From: a virus
Strand: one strand, 5' to 3'
Length of the DNA stretch: 38,789 nt
Virus record (IMG/VR): IMGVR_UViG_3300031985_000014
Coordinates: 1 to 38,789 of that record
In this document: positions 14,998-22,524 of the stretch, in pieces
Position numbering within the stretch: the first letter of the stretch is position 1
Layout of the letters: the number at the start of each line of letters is the position of its first letter
Made by a program: the position numbers and the translations under genes
The notes under the pieces: model-generated
What the model was told of the DNA's origin: nothing
Seen by the model: the letters and a program-made list of their open reading frames with translations, nothing else
Database searches by the model: none

Positions 14998-16326
14998 ATG
15001 ATAGACCGCAAACGACTTGCCCTTGTTCGGGACGCCCTTGAAGGCATCAATGGATTTCGACCCATGGTGACGCTGGGCGCAGACGGAAAGCCGCTGAAGA
15101 CAATCGGCCCCACGCACCTCGTTCCGTTCCCGCGCGAAAGCCAAGAGAAGTTCGCGGGCAGAAACCATGTCGCATGGCACACGACGGACCTCATGGATGC
15201 CTGCGAGCGCTTCGCGGGCTACCTCGCGACAAAGACGCCGGAGCGCGGCGGCCTTGAACACGAGCTGCTCAAGACCATGGCTGACGACCTGGACGGCATG
15301 GGGAATAATCAAGATGTATTTTGGTCTGCCTTCACGGTGCAGGCCAAGGCGCGAGGCACCATGTTTCTGCTGGTGGACATGGACCCACTGGAGGTCGGCA
15401 CCATGGCTGATCAAATCGCACGACGGATGGTCCCGAGCTGCACCATGATCTCGCCAGAGGATGTCGACGACTTCCAAGTGGGGCCAGACGGCAAGATTGA
15501 TTGGATTGAGTTTGACAGGTCCATGCGCCTCGACGGGAAATACACCCGCGTCACCTGGCGTTTCGACCGCTCCGGATGGTCCGCCAGAAAGGGCGAGGAT
15601 ATTCTTGTCAGCGGCGAGCACCCGTGCGGCGAATGCCCTGTGCTCATTTTCACGGAATCAGGGCGGTTTCCCTGCTATGGGCAGTTCTCGCAGCTCGCGG
15701 ACCTGTCCCACAGGCTCTTCAACGCGCGTTCCGAGCTGGACGAAATCCTCCGCAGCCAGACCTATTCCATTTTGGCCTACCCACGCCCTGACAACCAGGC
15801 CGTGGACATTGATCAGATCGTCGCCACCGTGGGCACGTCGAACATGCTCGAATACTACGGGTCGAACGCCCCGGAATACGTGGCCCCGCCCAACGGCCCG
15901 GCCGATACGTATTTCAGACTCATAGAATATCTGGAAGCCAAGATCAAAACAGTGAGCCTCAACGTCGAGAGCCCGGACCAACTGGAAAGCGGCCTCGCCT
16001 TGCAGATGCGGTTCCAGGCCCTAAACGCGGCTCTGTCCAAGTGGGCGGGGCGCATGGAGGATCTGGAGCTGCGCATGTGGACACTGGCCGTGCGATGGCT
16101 GGGCATGACCGACGCCATGATTCCGGAAATCAGATGGCATCGCAACTATATGCTCGCCGACGTGGGCGCGGAAATTTCCATCTTGCAGCAGATGCAGGCG
16201 GGCGGGATGCCCCGGAAGGCGACCGCCGCGCAGATGAAGCGGATCACCTCCATCCAGTTCGGCGGCCTGGACCAGAACCGGCTGGACGAGATCACGGCGG
16301 AAATCGACGAGATAGAGGCCGAGTGA
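14998..16326 (+). CDS. Portal protein (DUF4055-like)
   Basis: 442 residues. The region LEHELLKTMADDLDGMGNNQDVFWSAFTVQAKARGTMFLLVDM, the YTRVTWRFDRSGW segment, and QLADLSHRLFNARSELDEILRSQTYSILAYP with the C-terminal helical part fit the DUF4055 family of phage portal proteins. The portal is the dodecameric ring through which DNA enters and leaves the head. ATG 14998 is the first possible start after an in-frame TGA at 14968-14970; its ribosome site is weak. It is transcribed opposite to terminase, scaffold and capsid genes, which is unusual. Confidence 0.85.
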   Translation: MIDRKRLALVRDALEGINGFRPMVTLGADGKPLKTIGPTHLVPFPRESQEKFAGRNHVAWHTTDLMDACERFAGYLATKTPERGGLEHELLKTMADDLDGMGNNQDVFWSAFTVQAKARGTMFLLVDMDPLEVGTMADQIARRMVPSCTMISPEDVDDFQVGPDGKIDWIEFDRSMRLDGKYTRVTWRFDRSGWSARKGEDILVSGEHPCGECPVLIFTESGRFPCYGQFSQLADLSHRLFNARSELDEILRSQTYSILAYPRPDNQAVDIDQIVATVGTSNMLEYYGSNAPEYVAPPNGPADTYFRLIEYLEAKIKTVSLNVESPDQLESGLALQMRFQALNAALSKWAGRMEDLELRMWTLAVRWLGMTDAMIPEIRWHRNYMLADVGAEISILQQMQAGGMPRKATAAQMKRITSIQFGGLDQNRLDEITAEIDEIEAE

Positions 16327-16481
16327 TGGATGATAAGACACCTGGAATTGCCGCGCTGTTCTTATTAGCTGTCGCGGAACTTGTGTATTGTTTCTACGCG
16401 GACGCCACGCCGATGCACACCGGAACCATTGTCGGCGCGATCGCTGGGTTTGTAACAGGATCTGTAATTCAGAATAGATAA
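16326..16481 (+). CDS. 51-residue membrane protein with two transmembrane helices
   Basis: The ATG overlaps the last base of the portal stop (TGATG). Two hydrophobic segments (GIAALFLLAVAELVYCFYA and GTIVGAIAGFVTGSVI) are joined by a short loop, with a charged N-terminus MDDK. Such two-helix small proteins can be holins or anti-holins, but the lysis genes are elsewhere in this genome (26080-26879), so the role here is unclear. No family is recognised. Confidence 0.65.
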   Translation: MDDKTPGIAALFLLAVAELVYCFYADATPMHTGTIVGAIAGFVTGSVIQNR

Positions 16482-16492
16482 GGAGATCTATC

Positions 16493-16870
16493 ATGCCTTT
16501 TTTACACGACAGAGTTTACGACAATGGTCTGACTGTCCTCGATACCGAGGCCAATGCGTTGCACATTTGCAACTTGGAACCTTCAACTTTTGCCTCGGCC
16601 ACGACGACAAACAGCCTGGGTAACAAAGCCTTGGCCGCTGGCGGGATTGGTGCTCCTGGGGCCGGCACTCCGAATGGCCGACAGGTGACGGTAGCGGCTA
16701 TCACTGACGGGTCTGTAACGGGGACGGGGACGGCATCACATTGGGCGATTGTGGACACGGCCAACTCTCGGCTACTGGCCACAAACGCGCTGTCCGCGAC
16801 GCAGGCCGTGACGTCTGGTAACGTGTTCACCTTGGGTTCGTTCACGATTCGTATCCCGGCTCCGGCGTAA
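16493..16870 (+). CDS. Head-associated virion protein
   Basis: 125 residues with a strong AAGGAG before the ATG. MPFLHDRVYDNGLTVLDTEANALHICNLEPSTFASA and the NSLGNKAL motif are characteristic of a small virion protein found next to portal genes in many phages, presumably a decoration or connector protein. The end (NVFTLGSFTIRIPAPA) is a beta strand-rich tail. The function is not established; the call follows pattern and position. Confidence 0.65.
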   Translation: MPFLHDRVYDNGLTVLDTEANALHICNLEPSTFASATTTNSLGNKALAAGGIGAPGAGTPNGRQVTVAAITDGSVTGTGTASHWAIVDTANSRLLATNALSATQAVTSGNVFTLGSFTIRIPAPA

Positions 16871-16873
16871 GTC

Positions 16874-17131
16874 ATGGGCTGTGCGACAGCGGAGCCAATC
16901 GTATGGGTGCTGCGATTTGGGCCGCAGCATCGTCAATGGGGCGACCCCTGGTCGTTTACCGTTACGTGTACCGCCTGTGGCGAGACAGCTTATTTGCATG
17001 CGGGCCAGGGGGCGATTCCTCCCAGTGCAATGCGTGCCCTGGCAGAGGTGCTGCGCGGCCTGGGATTCAAGCAGGCTGCGTGGCATCGCAGAAAAAGTGG
17101 ACAGGCCGTGACGGTCTGCCGCGACCTGTAA
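16874..17131 (+). CDS. 85-residue protein with a CxxC motif
   Basis: The protein MGCATAEPIVWVLRFGPQHRQW contains TCTACGETAYLHAG (one CxxC pair) and ends in a basic segment with a further Cys (SGQAVTVCRDL). The two pairs of Cys could bind a metal. ATG 16874 lies three bases after the preceding stop without a clear ribosome site, so coupling to the upstream gene is likely. It belongs to the portal operon; its function is unknown. Confidence 0.55.
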   Translation: MGCATAEPIVWVLRFGPQHRQWGDPWSFTVTCTACGETAYLHAGQGAIPPSAMRALAEVLRGLGFKQAAWHRRKSGQAVTVCRDL

Positions 17132-17145
17132 TAATTGGAGGAAGC

Positions 17146-17985
17146 ATGGCAATCACGACTCGCGATCAGCTCATCAACGCAATGGGCAACAACTATTCGC
17201 AGGTTTTTGTTGACAAAGCTACAATCTCGTCCCAGGCGGCGGCGACGCACGTTTCCCTGTGGCGTGCTACTGGTCAGCCAGGGCAGGGGGCCATCCCTGC
17301 TGCCGCCGCGCGGTGCACGCATGCACTGACCGGGGCTATCGGGTTTACACAACAGACGCTCCCGGCGACGTCGTATCTGGGGCATCTTGAGGGGATGTGT
17401 GGTAACGCCGGGACCACACTGGAAGTGCATGATCGCATCATGCATATGGGCGGACTCAATGGAACGCTAACGACAGCACAAACCGTTGCCATTGACTTGT
17501 CTGCAAACCTCGGGAGCGATAATGTTGCCGCGCGCATCGGGGCAAGCAACTATTCGAACGTGGCGTGGTGGCTGGAGTGGTACTCGGCCACGGGCGGAAC
17601 TGCCGTCACGGCCACTATTAACGTGACGTACAACGATGCGACAACAGGCGACCTTTCTGCTGTATCGCTTGCGGCTACCCGGCCAGCGTCCTTTATGCAG
17701 TTGCTCAATGCCTTTACCCCGGCGGCGGCTTCGGGAAAGTTTATCCGCCACGTTAACACCGTAACCTTGTCCGCAACGACCGGCACTGCCGGATCGTTTG
17801 GCGTGACTGCGACCCGGCAACTCGCTGTCATGTACAAACCGCTAGCCAACGTCCGATTTGTTTCTGACTGGGCGAGTGTGGGCTTGGCCGAAGTGCCAAA
17901 TTCGGCCTGTCTGATGCTCATCCAGATTGCTGGCACTACGTCTACTGGTATTGTCCGGGCATCGGGCAAGATCCTGCACGGGTGA
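17146..17985 (+). CDS. Virion structural protein
   Basis: 279 residues starting at ATG 17146 behind GGAGGA. It opens with MAITTRDQLINAMGNNYSQVFVDKATI and is rich in Ala, Thr and beta-forming residues, with a stretch TPAAASGKFIRHVNTVTLSATTGTAGSFGVTATRQLAV near the end. This kind of protein is found between head and fibre genes in related phages. A neck, decoration or fibre-base role is likely, but no family function is known to me. It immediately precedes the large adhesin. Confidence 0.6.
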   Translation: MAITTRDQLINAMGNNYSQVFVDKATISSQAAATHVSLWRATGQPGQGAIPAAAARCTHALTGAIGFTQQTLPATSYLGHLEGMCGNAGTTLEVHDRIMHMGGLNGTLTTAQTVAIDLSANLGSDNVAARIGASNYSNVAWWLEWYSATGGTAVTATINVTYNDATTGDLSAVSLAATRPASFMQLLNAFTPAAASGKFIRHVNTVTLSATTGTAGSFGVTATRQLAVMYKPLANVRFVSDWASVGLAEVPNSACLMLIQIAGTTSTGIVRASGKILHG

Positions 17986-17990
17986 TGTAG

Positions 17991-20837
17991 GTGTCGACCC
18001 GATTTTCACAGCACGACCTGCCCAGCAGCTTACTTGGGCGGCTGTCTGGCGCGTCCTTGGTCTGGGATCGCCCTGCCGGGCCGTTGCTGTGGATTGAGTT
18101 TGCACCATTTTCTAATCACACGCTGACGGCTCAGTCGCTGGAGGCTGGTGTTCCGGCCATCGGGACTCCAGCCATCGGTCAGACCCATACTTTGACGGCT
18201 CAGTCGCTGGAGGCTGGTGTTCCGTCTCTTGGGGGCCCGGCCCTGGAACAGGCTTCCGCATTGACAGGCGTGAGTCTGGAGACAGGTTCTGTTGTTCTTG
18301 GTGTGCCGGTATTTCAAAATACCGGCATACCTATAACGCAGACGGAGCTGATCAGCTCCGGCGGGTATGTCAATCTGGGGCAGCCTGCTGTAATTAACAA
18401 CTTAGTCGCTCGTACGTATATGTACTATGGGCGACCAACGTCTGTACAAAACCCTGGACAGATTTGCATTAAGGCGGATGCGACGTCTTCTGGCGGGCCT
18501 CGTTTTCAGATTTCTTCATCGAACAATAACGCACAAATTATAACGCCGACCAACGCCAGCATTCTAAGTCCTTCGTTTCGCAGTGCAACAAACAGCCTAA
18601 CGTTCAGTACGTGGGTCAACTTCGCCGCGTCGTGGGACGGCGTCACTGCCATCAATACAACAGGAAAAATATACAAAGATGGCGTGTTGGAAACGGCCCC
18701 AGAAGTTTCTGCTGGTTCGTCTCCATACCACACCGGCGCTGGACATGACTTCTGGTTGTTTAATCGGGTTGGCCAGGACCGTACTACGCTCGGGAGTCAT
18801 GCATATGTTGTAGTTTGGAATCGTGTACTGTCCGACGCCGAAGTAGCTGCTGCTGTAGCTAATGGTCCGCTGAGCATTTCTAGTGGACTTGTTTTATGTT
18901 GGGCCAATGGACAGGACTATGGTCCGAACAACATAACTCCGGTTGCCCGGAGCACGTTTGCGGCGGGCTTACTTCCGCCGCGAACGGGGCTTGGCGTTTA
19001 CTCGCCAGCAAGTCATACGTTGTCTGCCCAGCCACTGGTAGCTGGCAATCCGGTCCTGGGTGCCCCTGCCTTGAACCAAGCATCGTCCTTGGTCGCCCAG
19101 TCGCTGGAGGCTGGTGTTCCGGCCCTCGGGACTCCGGCCCTCGGTCAGGTCCATGCGCTGACGGCCCAGTCGCTGGAGACCGGTGTTCCGACTCTCGGGA
19201 CTCCGGCTCTTGGCGTTACGCACTCACTTGTCTTAATTGTGGCGGGCGACTCTCATAACGCGCACCCCACAAATTCGACAATTACAAATCCTGAAGCAGC
19301 AAGTCCTGTCGTTAATGTTGCGGTTCGGGTGATTTATGCTGGGTGGCGGCAGTTTCTTTTCCAGATAACTGGAGCATCTGGCAAGCGTCCTCTGTTCAGG
19401 ATCATCAACCCCAGTGACCACGTCAATGGTGTATTCCGCACTTCTTGGCGGCCTTGGTACAGCTATGATGGACTGACCTGGGTGCAGTTTGATGCTGCGC
19501 CTATCGACAACACGACAACATGGGATTTCCAGTTGTCCACGGCTTTTACTGGCGATGCTGTCTTTGTTGCATATCAACCGGCATGGCCGTTGTCTCGCAC
19601 GCCATGGCTAATTGGCCAGCTACAAGCTCTTGGCGCAAGCCGCGTGCATCAGTTGCCGTCGGCTCCGAATTTTGAATATCCGACGTTGATTTCAAATCAA
19701 ATTGATGAGCTTGGGCAGACTGTCCCTGGTCAGAAGATGTACGCTTTCGGCCTTTGGGACGACACCCTGCAGCCTCTTGACGGCTTGGCGAAACGTCTTG
19801 CTGTTATCATTGGCGGTTGTCACGCTGGCGAGCATGTCGGTTCTTGGGCAATGGAGGGCTTCCTGCGCTTTTTGCTCGGGGGGTCGGCCCAAGCAACAAC
19901 GTTGCTACGAAACTTCCGCTTCCTGGTTTACCCCTGCGTCAACCCGATGGGCCGGATCATGGGCCACTATCGGGGACAACGCCAGGCAGGCAATTTTACA
20001 CTTGACCCAAACCGAGACTGGCCTGAGGACAATTCCGCTTCTATTTTTCAGTCTACGCAATTTTTCCGGGCCATGTTGGCCACGGACATGGATGGTCGGG
20101 ACGCTGCTGTTTGCCTAGACTTCCATGCGACGTGGGGAACAGCCACTGCGTTCTATTATGCTAACAACGCTGACCCAAACGCATTGTATCTAGCCGAATG
20201 GGACAGCCGGGTTAAGACCTATTCGTCTTTTGCCGTACAGTACACGACAACCGCAACGATGCTGGTATCTGGCATTTCAAGAGTCTACGGGCCTCATCAC
20301 TGTTACATACCAGAATCTTATGAGTCTAGCGCCTTTCCTGGCGGCATTTCCGATGTTCTTGGCGTTGGGGTTGTTTTTGCAAGGGCGCTGGCGGACACGC
20401 CGCTTACAGAACTTCGGTTGCCCTTGGAGGAGCATTCCTTATCTGCCGCGCCGCTGACAGCTGGCGCTCCAGTTCTTGGGGCTCCGGCCCTGGGTCAGAC
20501 TCATGCCCTGACGGCTCAGTCATTGGTGGCTGGTGCTCCGGTTCTCGAGACTCCGGCCCTGGGCCAGATTCACGCTTTGGCGGCTCAGTCATTGACGGCT
20601 GGTGCTCCGGTTCTCGGGACTCCGGCCCTGGGCCAGGTTCATGCGTTAACGGCCCAGCCACTGGTGGCGGGCGCTCCGGTCCTCGGGACTCCAGCCCTAG
20701 GGATGTTGCCGCCCATCAACCCCGATGACATTCGGGGATTCGTGGTCGCCAAGCCACGCCGCGTCCTGTATAGTGGAGACCTCCGCGTGACCTCTTCCAT
20801 TGCACCCAACCGCAAAAGGACCGTGATCCATGCTTGA
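17991..20837 (+). CDS. Large adhesin with 23-residue repeats and a CCP-like zinc carboxypeptidase domain
   Basis: 948 residues, GTG start. Ten copies of a 23-residue repeat (HALTAQSLxAGxPxLGTPAL...) occur in three clusters: residues 43-111, 342-410 and 815-906. Between clusters 1 and 2 is a lectin-like beta domain (LamG/concanavalin type, with WDGVTAINTTGKIYKDGVL). Between clusters 2 and 3 is an M14 carboxypeptidase of the cytosolic (CCP) type: a beta domain with FRIINPSD and WYSYDGLTWVQF, then His611 and Glu614 (HAGEH), Asn651, DPNRDW (Asn674, Arg675), His712 (LDFHAT) and Glu775/778 (PESYESS). It could trim peptides on the host surface during adsorption (inferred). Base composition is visibly more AT-rich in the middle domains than in the neighbours. 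Confidence 0.85.
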   Translation: MSTRFSQHDLPSSLLGRLSGASLVWDRPAGPLLWIEFAPFSNHTLTAQSLEAGVPAIGTPAIGQTHTLTAQSLEAGVPSLGGPALEQASALTGVSLETGSVVLGVPVFQNTGIPITQTELISSGGYVNLGQPAVINNLVARTYMYYGRPTSVQNPGQICIKADATSSGGPRFQISSSNNNAQIITPTNASILSPSFRSATNSLTFSTWVNFAASWDGVTAINTTGKIYKDGVLETAPEVSAGSSPYHTGAGHDFWLFNRVGQDRTTLGSHAYVVVWNRVLSDAEVAAAVANGPLSISSGLVLCWANGQDYGPNNITPVARSTFAAGLLPPRTGLGVYSPASHTLSAQPLVAGNPVLGAPALNQASSLVAQSLEAGVPALGTPALGQVHALTAQSLETGVPTLGTPALGVTHSLVLIVAGDSHNAHPTNSTITNPEAASPVVNVAVRVIYAGWRQFLFQITGASGKRPLFRIINPSDHVNGVFRTSWRPWYSYDGLTWVQFDAAPIDNTTTWDFQLSTAFTGDAVFVAYQPAWPLSRTPWLIGQLQALGASRVHQLPSAPNFEYPTLISNQIDELGQTVPGQKMYAFGLWDDTLQPLDGLAKRLAVIIGGCHAGEHVGSWAMEGFLRFLLGGSAQATTLLRNFRFLVYPCVNPMGRIMGHYRGQRQAGNFTLDPNRDWPEDNSASIFQSTQFFRAMLATDMDGRDAAVCLDFHATWGTATAFYYANNADPNALYLAEWDSRVKTYSSFAVQYTTTATMLVSGISRVYGPHHCYIPESYESSAFPGGISDVLGVGVVFARALADTPLTELRLPLEEHSLSAAPLTAGAPVLGAPALGQTHALTAQSLVAGAPVLETPALGQIHALAAQSLTAGAPVLGTPALGQVHALTAQPLVAGAPVLGTPALGMLPPINPDDIRGFVVAKPRRVLYSGDLRVTSSIAPNRKRTVIHA
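18117..18323 (+). repeat. Repeat cluster 1: three 69-bp units
   Basis: Three tandem 69-bp units encode 23-residue repeats; the first two are nearly identical (starting at 18117 and 18186) and the third, from 18255, is degenerate. This cluster precedes the lectin-like domain. Confidence 0.85.
19014..19220 (+). repeat. Repeat cluster 2: three 69-bp units
   Basis: Three further 69-bp units starting at 19014 lie between the lectin-like and carboxypeptidase domains of the adhesin. Spacing remains exactly 23 codons, and the second and third units closely resemble cluster 1. Confidence 0.85.
20433..20708 (+). repeat. Repeat cluster 3: four 69-bp units
   Basis: Four tandem 69-bp units from 20433, the most uniform of the three clusters, follow the carboxypeptidase domain and end just before a 42-residue basic C-terminal segment. 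Confidence 0.85.
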
Positions 20838-21117
20838 CCCCAAGACCCCGCGCGAAGCCTACCCAGTTGAGTTCGACTTTTCCCGCCTCTTGACCTCCAT
20901 CACGGCGGCGTCCGTGTCGGCTCACCTCCTGGCCGGAACAGATGCCGCCCCCTCCTCGATTTTGTCCGGGACGGCCCAGATCTATGGCTCGAAGGTCTTC
21001 CAAGCCCTGACCGGCGGCATGGATGGGGCCAAGTACGGCTTGCTTTGCCAAGCCTCGGACGGGGTACGGGTCTTTGAGCTTGCGGCCTCCATCGAAGTCA
21101 GGGAGCCCATGCCGTGA
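20830..21117 (+). CDS. Fibre-tail or head-tail adaptor-like protein
   Basis: 95 residues. DPKTPREAYPVEFDFSRLLT... ITAASVSAH... SKVFQALTGGMDGAKYGLLCQASDGVRVFELAASIEV is a short all-beta protein of the type annotated as a phage fibre-tail adaptor, with a conserved YxVxFDFS start and a C-terminal beta module. The ATG overlaps the adhesin end by eight bases, so the two are co-translated; this supports a role in attaching the adhesin to the particle. The adaptor role is inferred from the family name and position. Confidence 0.65.
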   Translation: MLDPKTPREAYPVEFDFSRLLTSITAASVSAHLLAGTDAAPSSILSGTAQIYGSKVFQALTGGMDGAKYGLLCQASDGVRVFELAASIEVREPMP

Positions 21118-21554
21118 TCACCGTCACCGTCCATGGCGTCGAGCAGGTCGCGCAGCGCCTACAGGATGTTCCAAAAAATCTCGCCCACGGCGTGATCCTG
21201 GAAATGTCCCAGGTTGTCTTCGACCACATGCAGGCCGGTGCGGATCGACACACCAAGACAGGCGCCCTGTTCCAGAGCGTCTACAACCGGGCCATCCCCG
21301 GTGGGCGCGAGGTCGGACACGACCAGGATCGCGCCCCGCATGCTCTGTTCGTGGTCTGGGGGGCCAAGCCGCACAAAATCAAACCACTGAACAAAAAATC
21401 CTTACGCTGGTCTGGCCCGGGCGGGTTCATCTTCGCCCGGTTCGCCAACCACCCAGGATACAAGGGCGACAACTACATGCAGCGGGCGGCTGACGAGGCC
21501 ATCCGTCGCATGCCGGAAATTGTCGCCAGACACACAAAAAAGGAGACCGTCTGA
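21114..21554 (+). CDS. HK97 gp10-like head-tail connector
   Basis: 146 residues, starting at GTG 21114 overlapping the preceding stop as GTGA. ITVTVHGVEQVAQRLQDVPKNLAHGVILEMSQVVFDHMQAGADRHTKTGALFQSVYNR matches the HK97 gp10 family, a connector component between head and tail. The C-terminus has a HPGYKGDNYMQRAADEAIRRMPEIVARH helix, also typical. It would seat in the head-to-tail joint with the tail terminator encoded two genes downstream. Confidence 0.8.
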   Translation: MITVTVHGVEQVAQRLQDVPKNLAHGVILEMSQVVFDHMQAGADRHTKTGALFQSVYNRAIPGGREVGHDQDRAPHALFVVWGAKPHKIKPLNKKSLRWSGPGGFIFARFANHPGYKGDNYMQRAADEAIRRMPEIVARHTKKETV

Positions 21555-21865
21555 TGCCGACCACAAACACCTATCATGACGCTTACCTTGTCAAACACTG
21601 CACACAAGTGCGCGAGGAGCGAGCCTATGACGACGTGGACGCCCTGGGGACATTCTCCGCGCAATGGCGCGACAAGCTGGCCGTATTGCGCTGCTTCGTC
21701 ATTGTTTGCCTGGAGTGCCAGTCGGAGCCGGATGACCTCTACGGCGCAAAGCTCAAGCACTACCGCACGGAGTTCGAAACACTGTTGACACAGGCCAGGG
21801 CCGCCACGCCGGACGCCAATGGCAACCCGCGCCCTTTCCTGTCCAGACCCATTGCGAGGGGTTAA
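21554..21865 (+). CDS. Conserved phage protein in the connector region
   Basis: 103 residues. The ATG overlaps the stop of the gp10-like gene (TGATG). The core AVLRCFVIVCLECQSEPDDLYGAKLKHYRTEFETLLTQARAATPD suggests a helical bundle. Proteins of this kind lie in this place in related phages without a known role. It may be a connector or head-closure component, given its neighbours. Confidence 0.55.
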   Translation: MPTTNTYHDAYLVKHCTQVREERAYDDVDALGTFSAQWRDKLAVLRCFVIVCLECQSEPDDLYGAKLKHYRTEFETLLTQARAATPDANGNPRPFLSRPIARG

Positions 21866-22264
21866 ATGTCAAAGATCATGACCAGGCTGGAAGAACTGCG
21901 TGACGTCCTGGCCGCAATTCCCAGCGTGTCCACCTGCAAGGTCGGGCTAGAGCACGGCATCTCTCCGGGCGACTACCCGCTGATCCGCATCGTGCCGAGC
22001 GTGGTTACAGACGGCCCGACAATCTCCAGGAAACAATGCGACGTCTGGATTTATTTCGGAGCCGAGGCCAAGGAGGTGGACGCAGAAGCCGACGCGGACG
22101 GCCGGGTAGGCCTTGAAAAGGTCTACGCGGCTTTGTTCGATCTGGAAGGCCTGATTCGCGACGCCGTCCACGCCAATGGCGGGATCTGCCGCGACACGGT
22201 GACGGACGAAGACCGCCTGAGCGCGTATAAGCTCATGGCGATCAAGGCCGTGGTGGAAGGCTGA
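21866..22264 (+). CDS. Tail terminator-like protein
   Basis: 132 residues. MTRLEELRDVLAAIPSVSTCKVGLEHGISPGDYPLIRIVPSVV... DVWIYFGAEAKEVD... GLEKVYAALFDLEGLIRDAVHANGG has the layout of small tail terminator (gpU-like) proteins that cap the tail tube after assembly. ATG 21866 directly follows the previous stop. It is the last gene of the plus-strand block; 50 bases later the minus-strand genes begin to end. Identification is by size, pattern and position. Confidence 0.65.
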   Translation: MSKIMTRLEELRDVLAAIPSVSTCKVGLEHGISPGDYPLIRIVPSVVTDGPTISRKQCDVWIYFGAEAKEVDAEADADGRVGLEKVYAALFDLEGLIRDAVHANGGICRDTVTDEDRLSAYKLMAIKAVVEG

Positions 22265-22314
22265 TATTTCCCAAGCCGGGTATTGCAGATTTTTATGCGG
22301 TGTTGCGGTGGAGG

Positions 22315-22524
22315 CTAGGCGGTTTTGCGGAGAGGCTCGGAGAGCAGCGCGATTTCGTGCGGCTCGCAGCTCACGGCAATCCAATCATTGCCTTCATCAA
22401 GCATAAACTCGACCTCGTATCCAGCAGGCCGAGAATAGACATCAATGATTGTCCCTTTTGCACCCTTCTTTACTCGGCCTTCATCCAGGTCGCTCAGTGC
22501 GATAACTATGTCATGTTCTTTCAT
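22315..22524 (-). CDS. DUF4926 protein, possible immunity or antitoxin partner
   Basis: 69 residues. MKEHDIVIALSDLDEGRVKKGAKGTIIDVYSRPAGYEVEFMLDEGNDWIAVSCEPHEIALL is a clear DUF4926, an SH3/KOW-like small fold. ATG 22524 overlaps the end of the head protein gene by 14 bases, so translation is coupled. DUF4926 genes very often follow DUF6883 genes in bacterial genomes, and the upstream protein here ends in a DUF6883-like domain. A neutralising role for that domain is inferred. Confidence 0.75.
   Translation of the reverse strand: MKEHDIVIALSDLDEGRVKKGAKGTIIDVYSRPAGYEVEFMLDEGNDWIAVSCEPHEIALLSEPLRKTA

Noticed and set aside
22265-22314. Terminator between the convergent tail terminator and DUF4926 genes
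   Set aside because: Only weak dyads are present and no strong stem with a T tract could be drawn.
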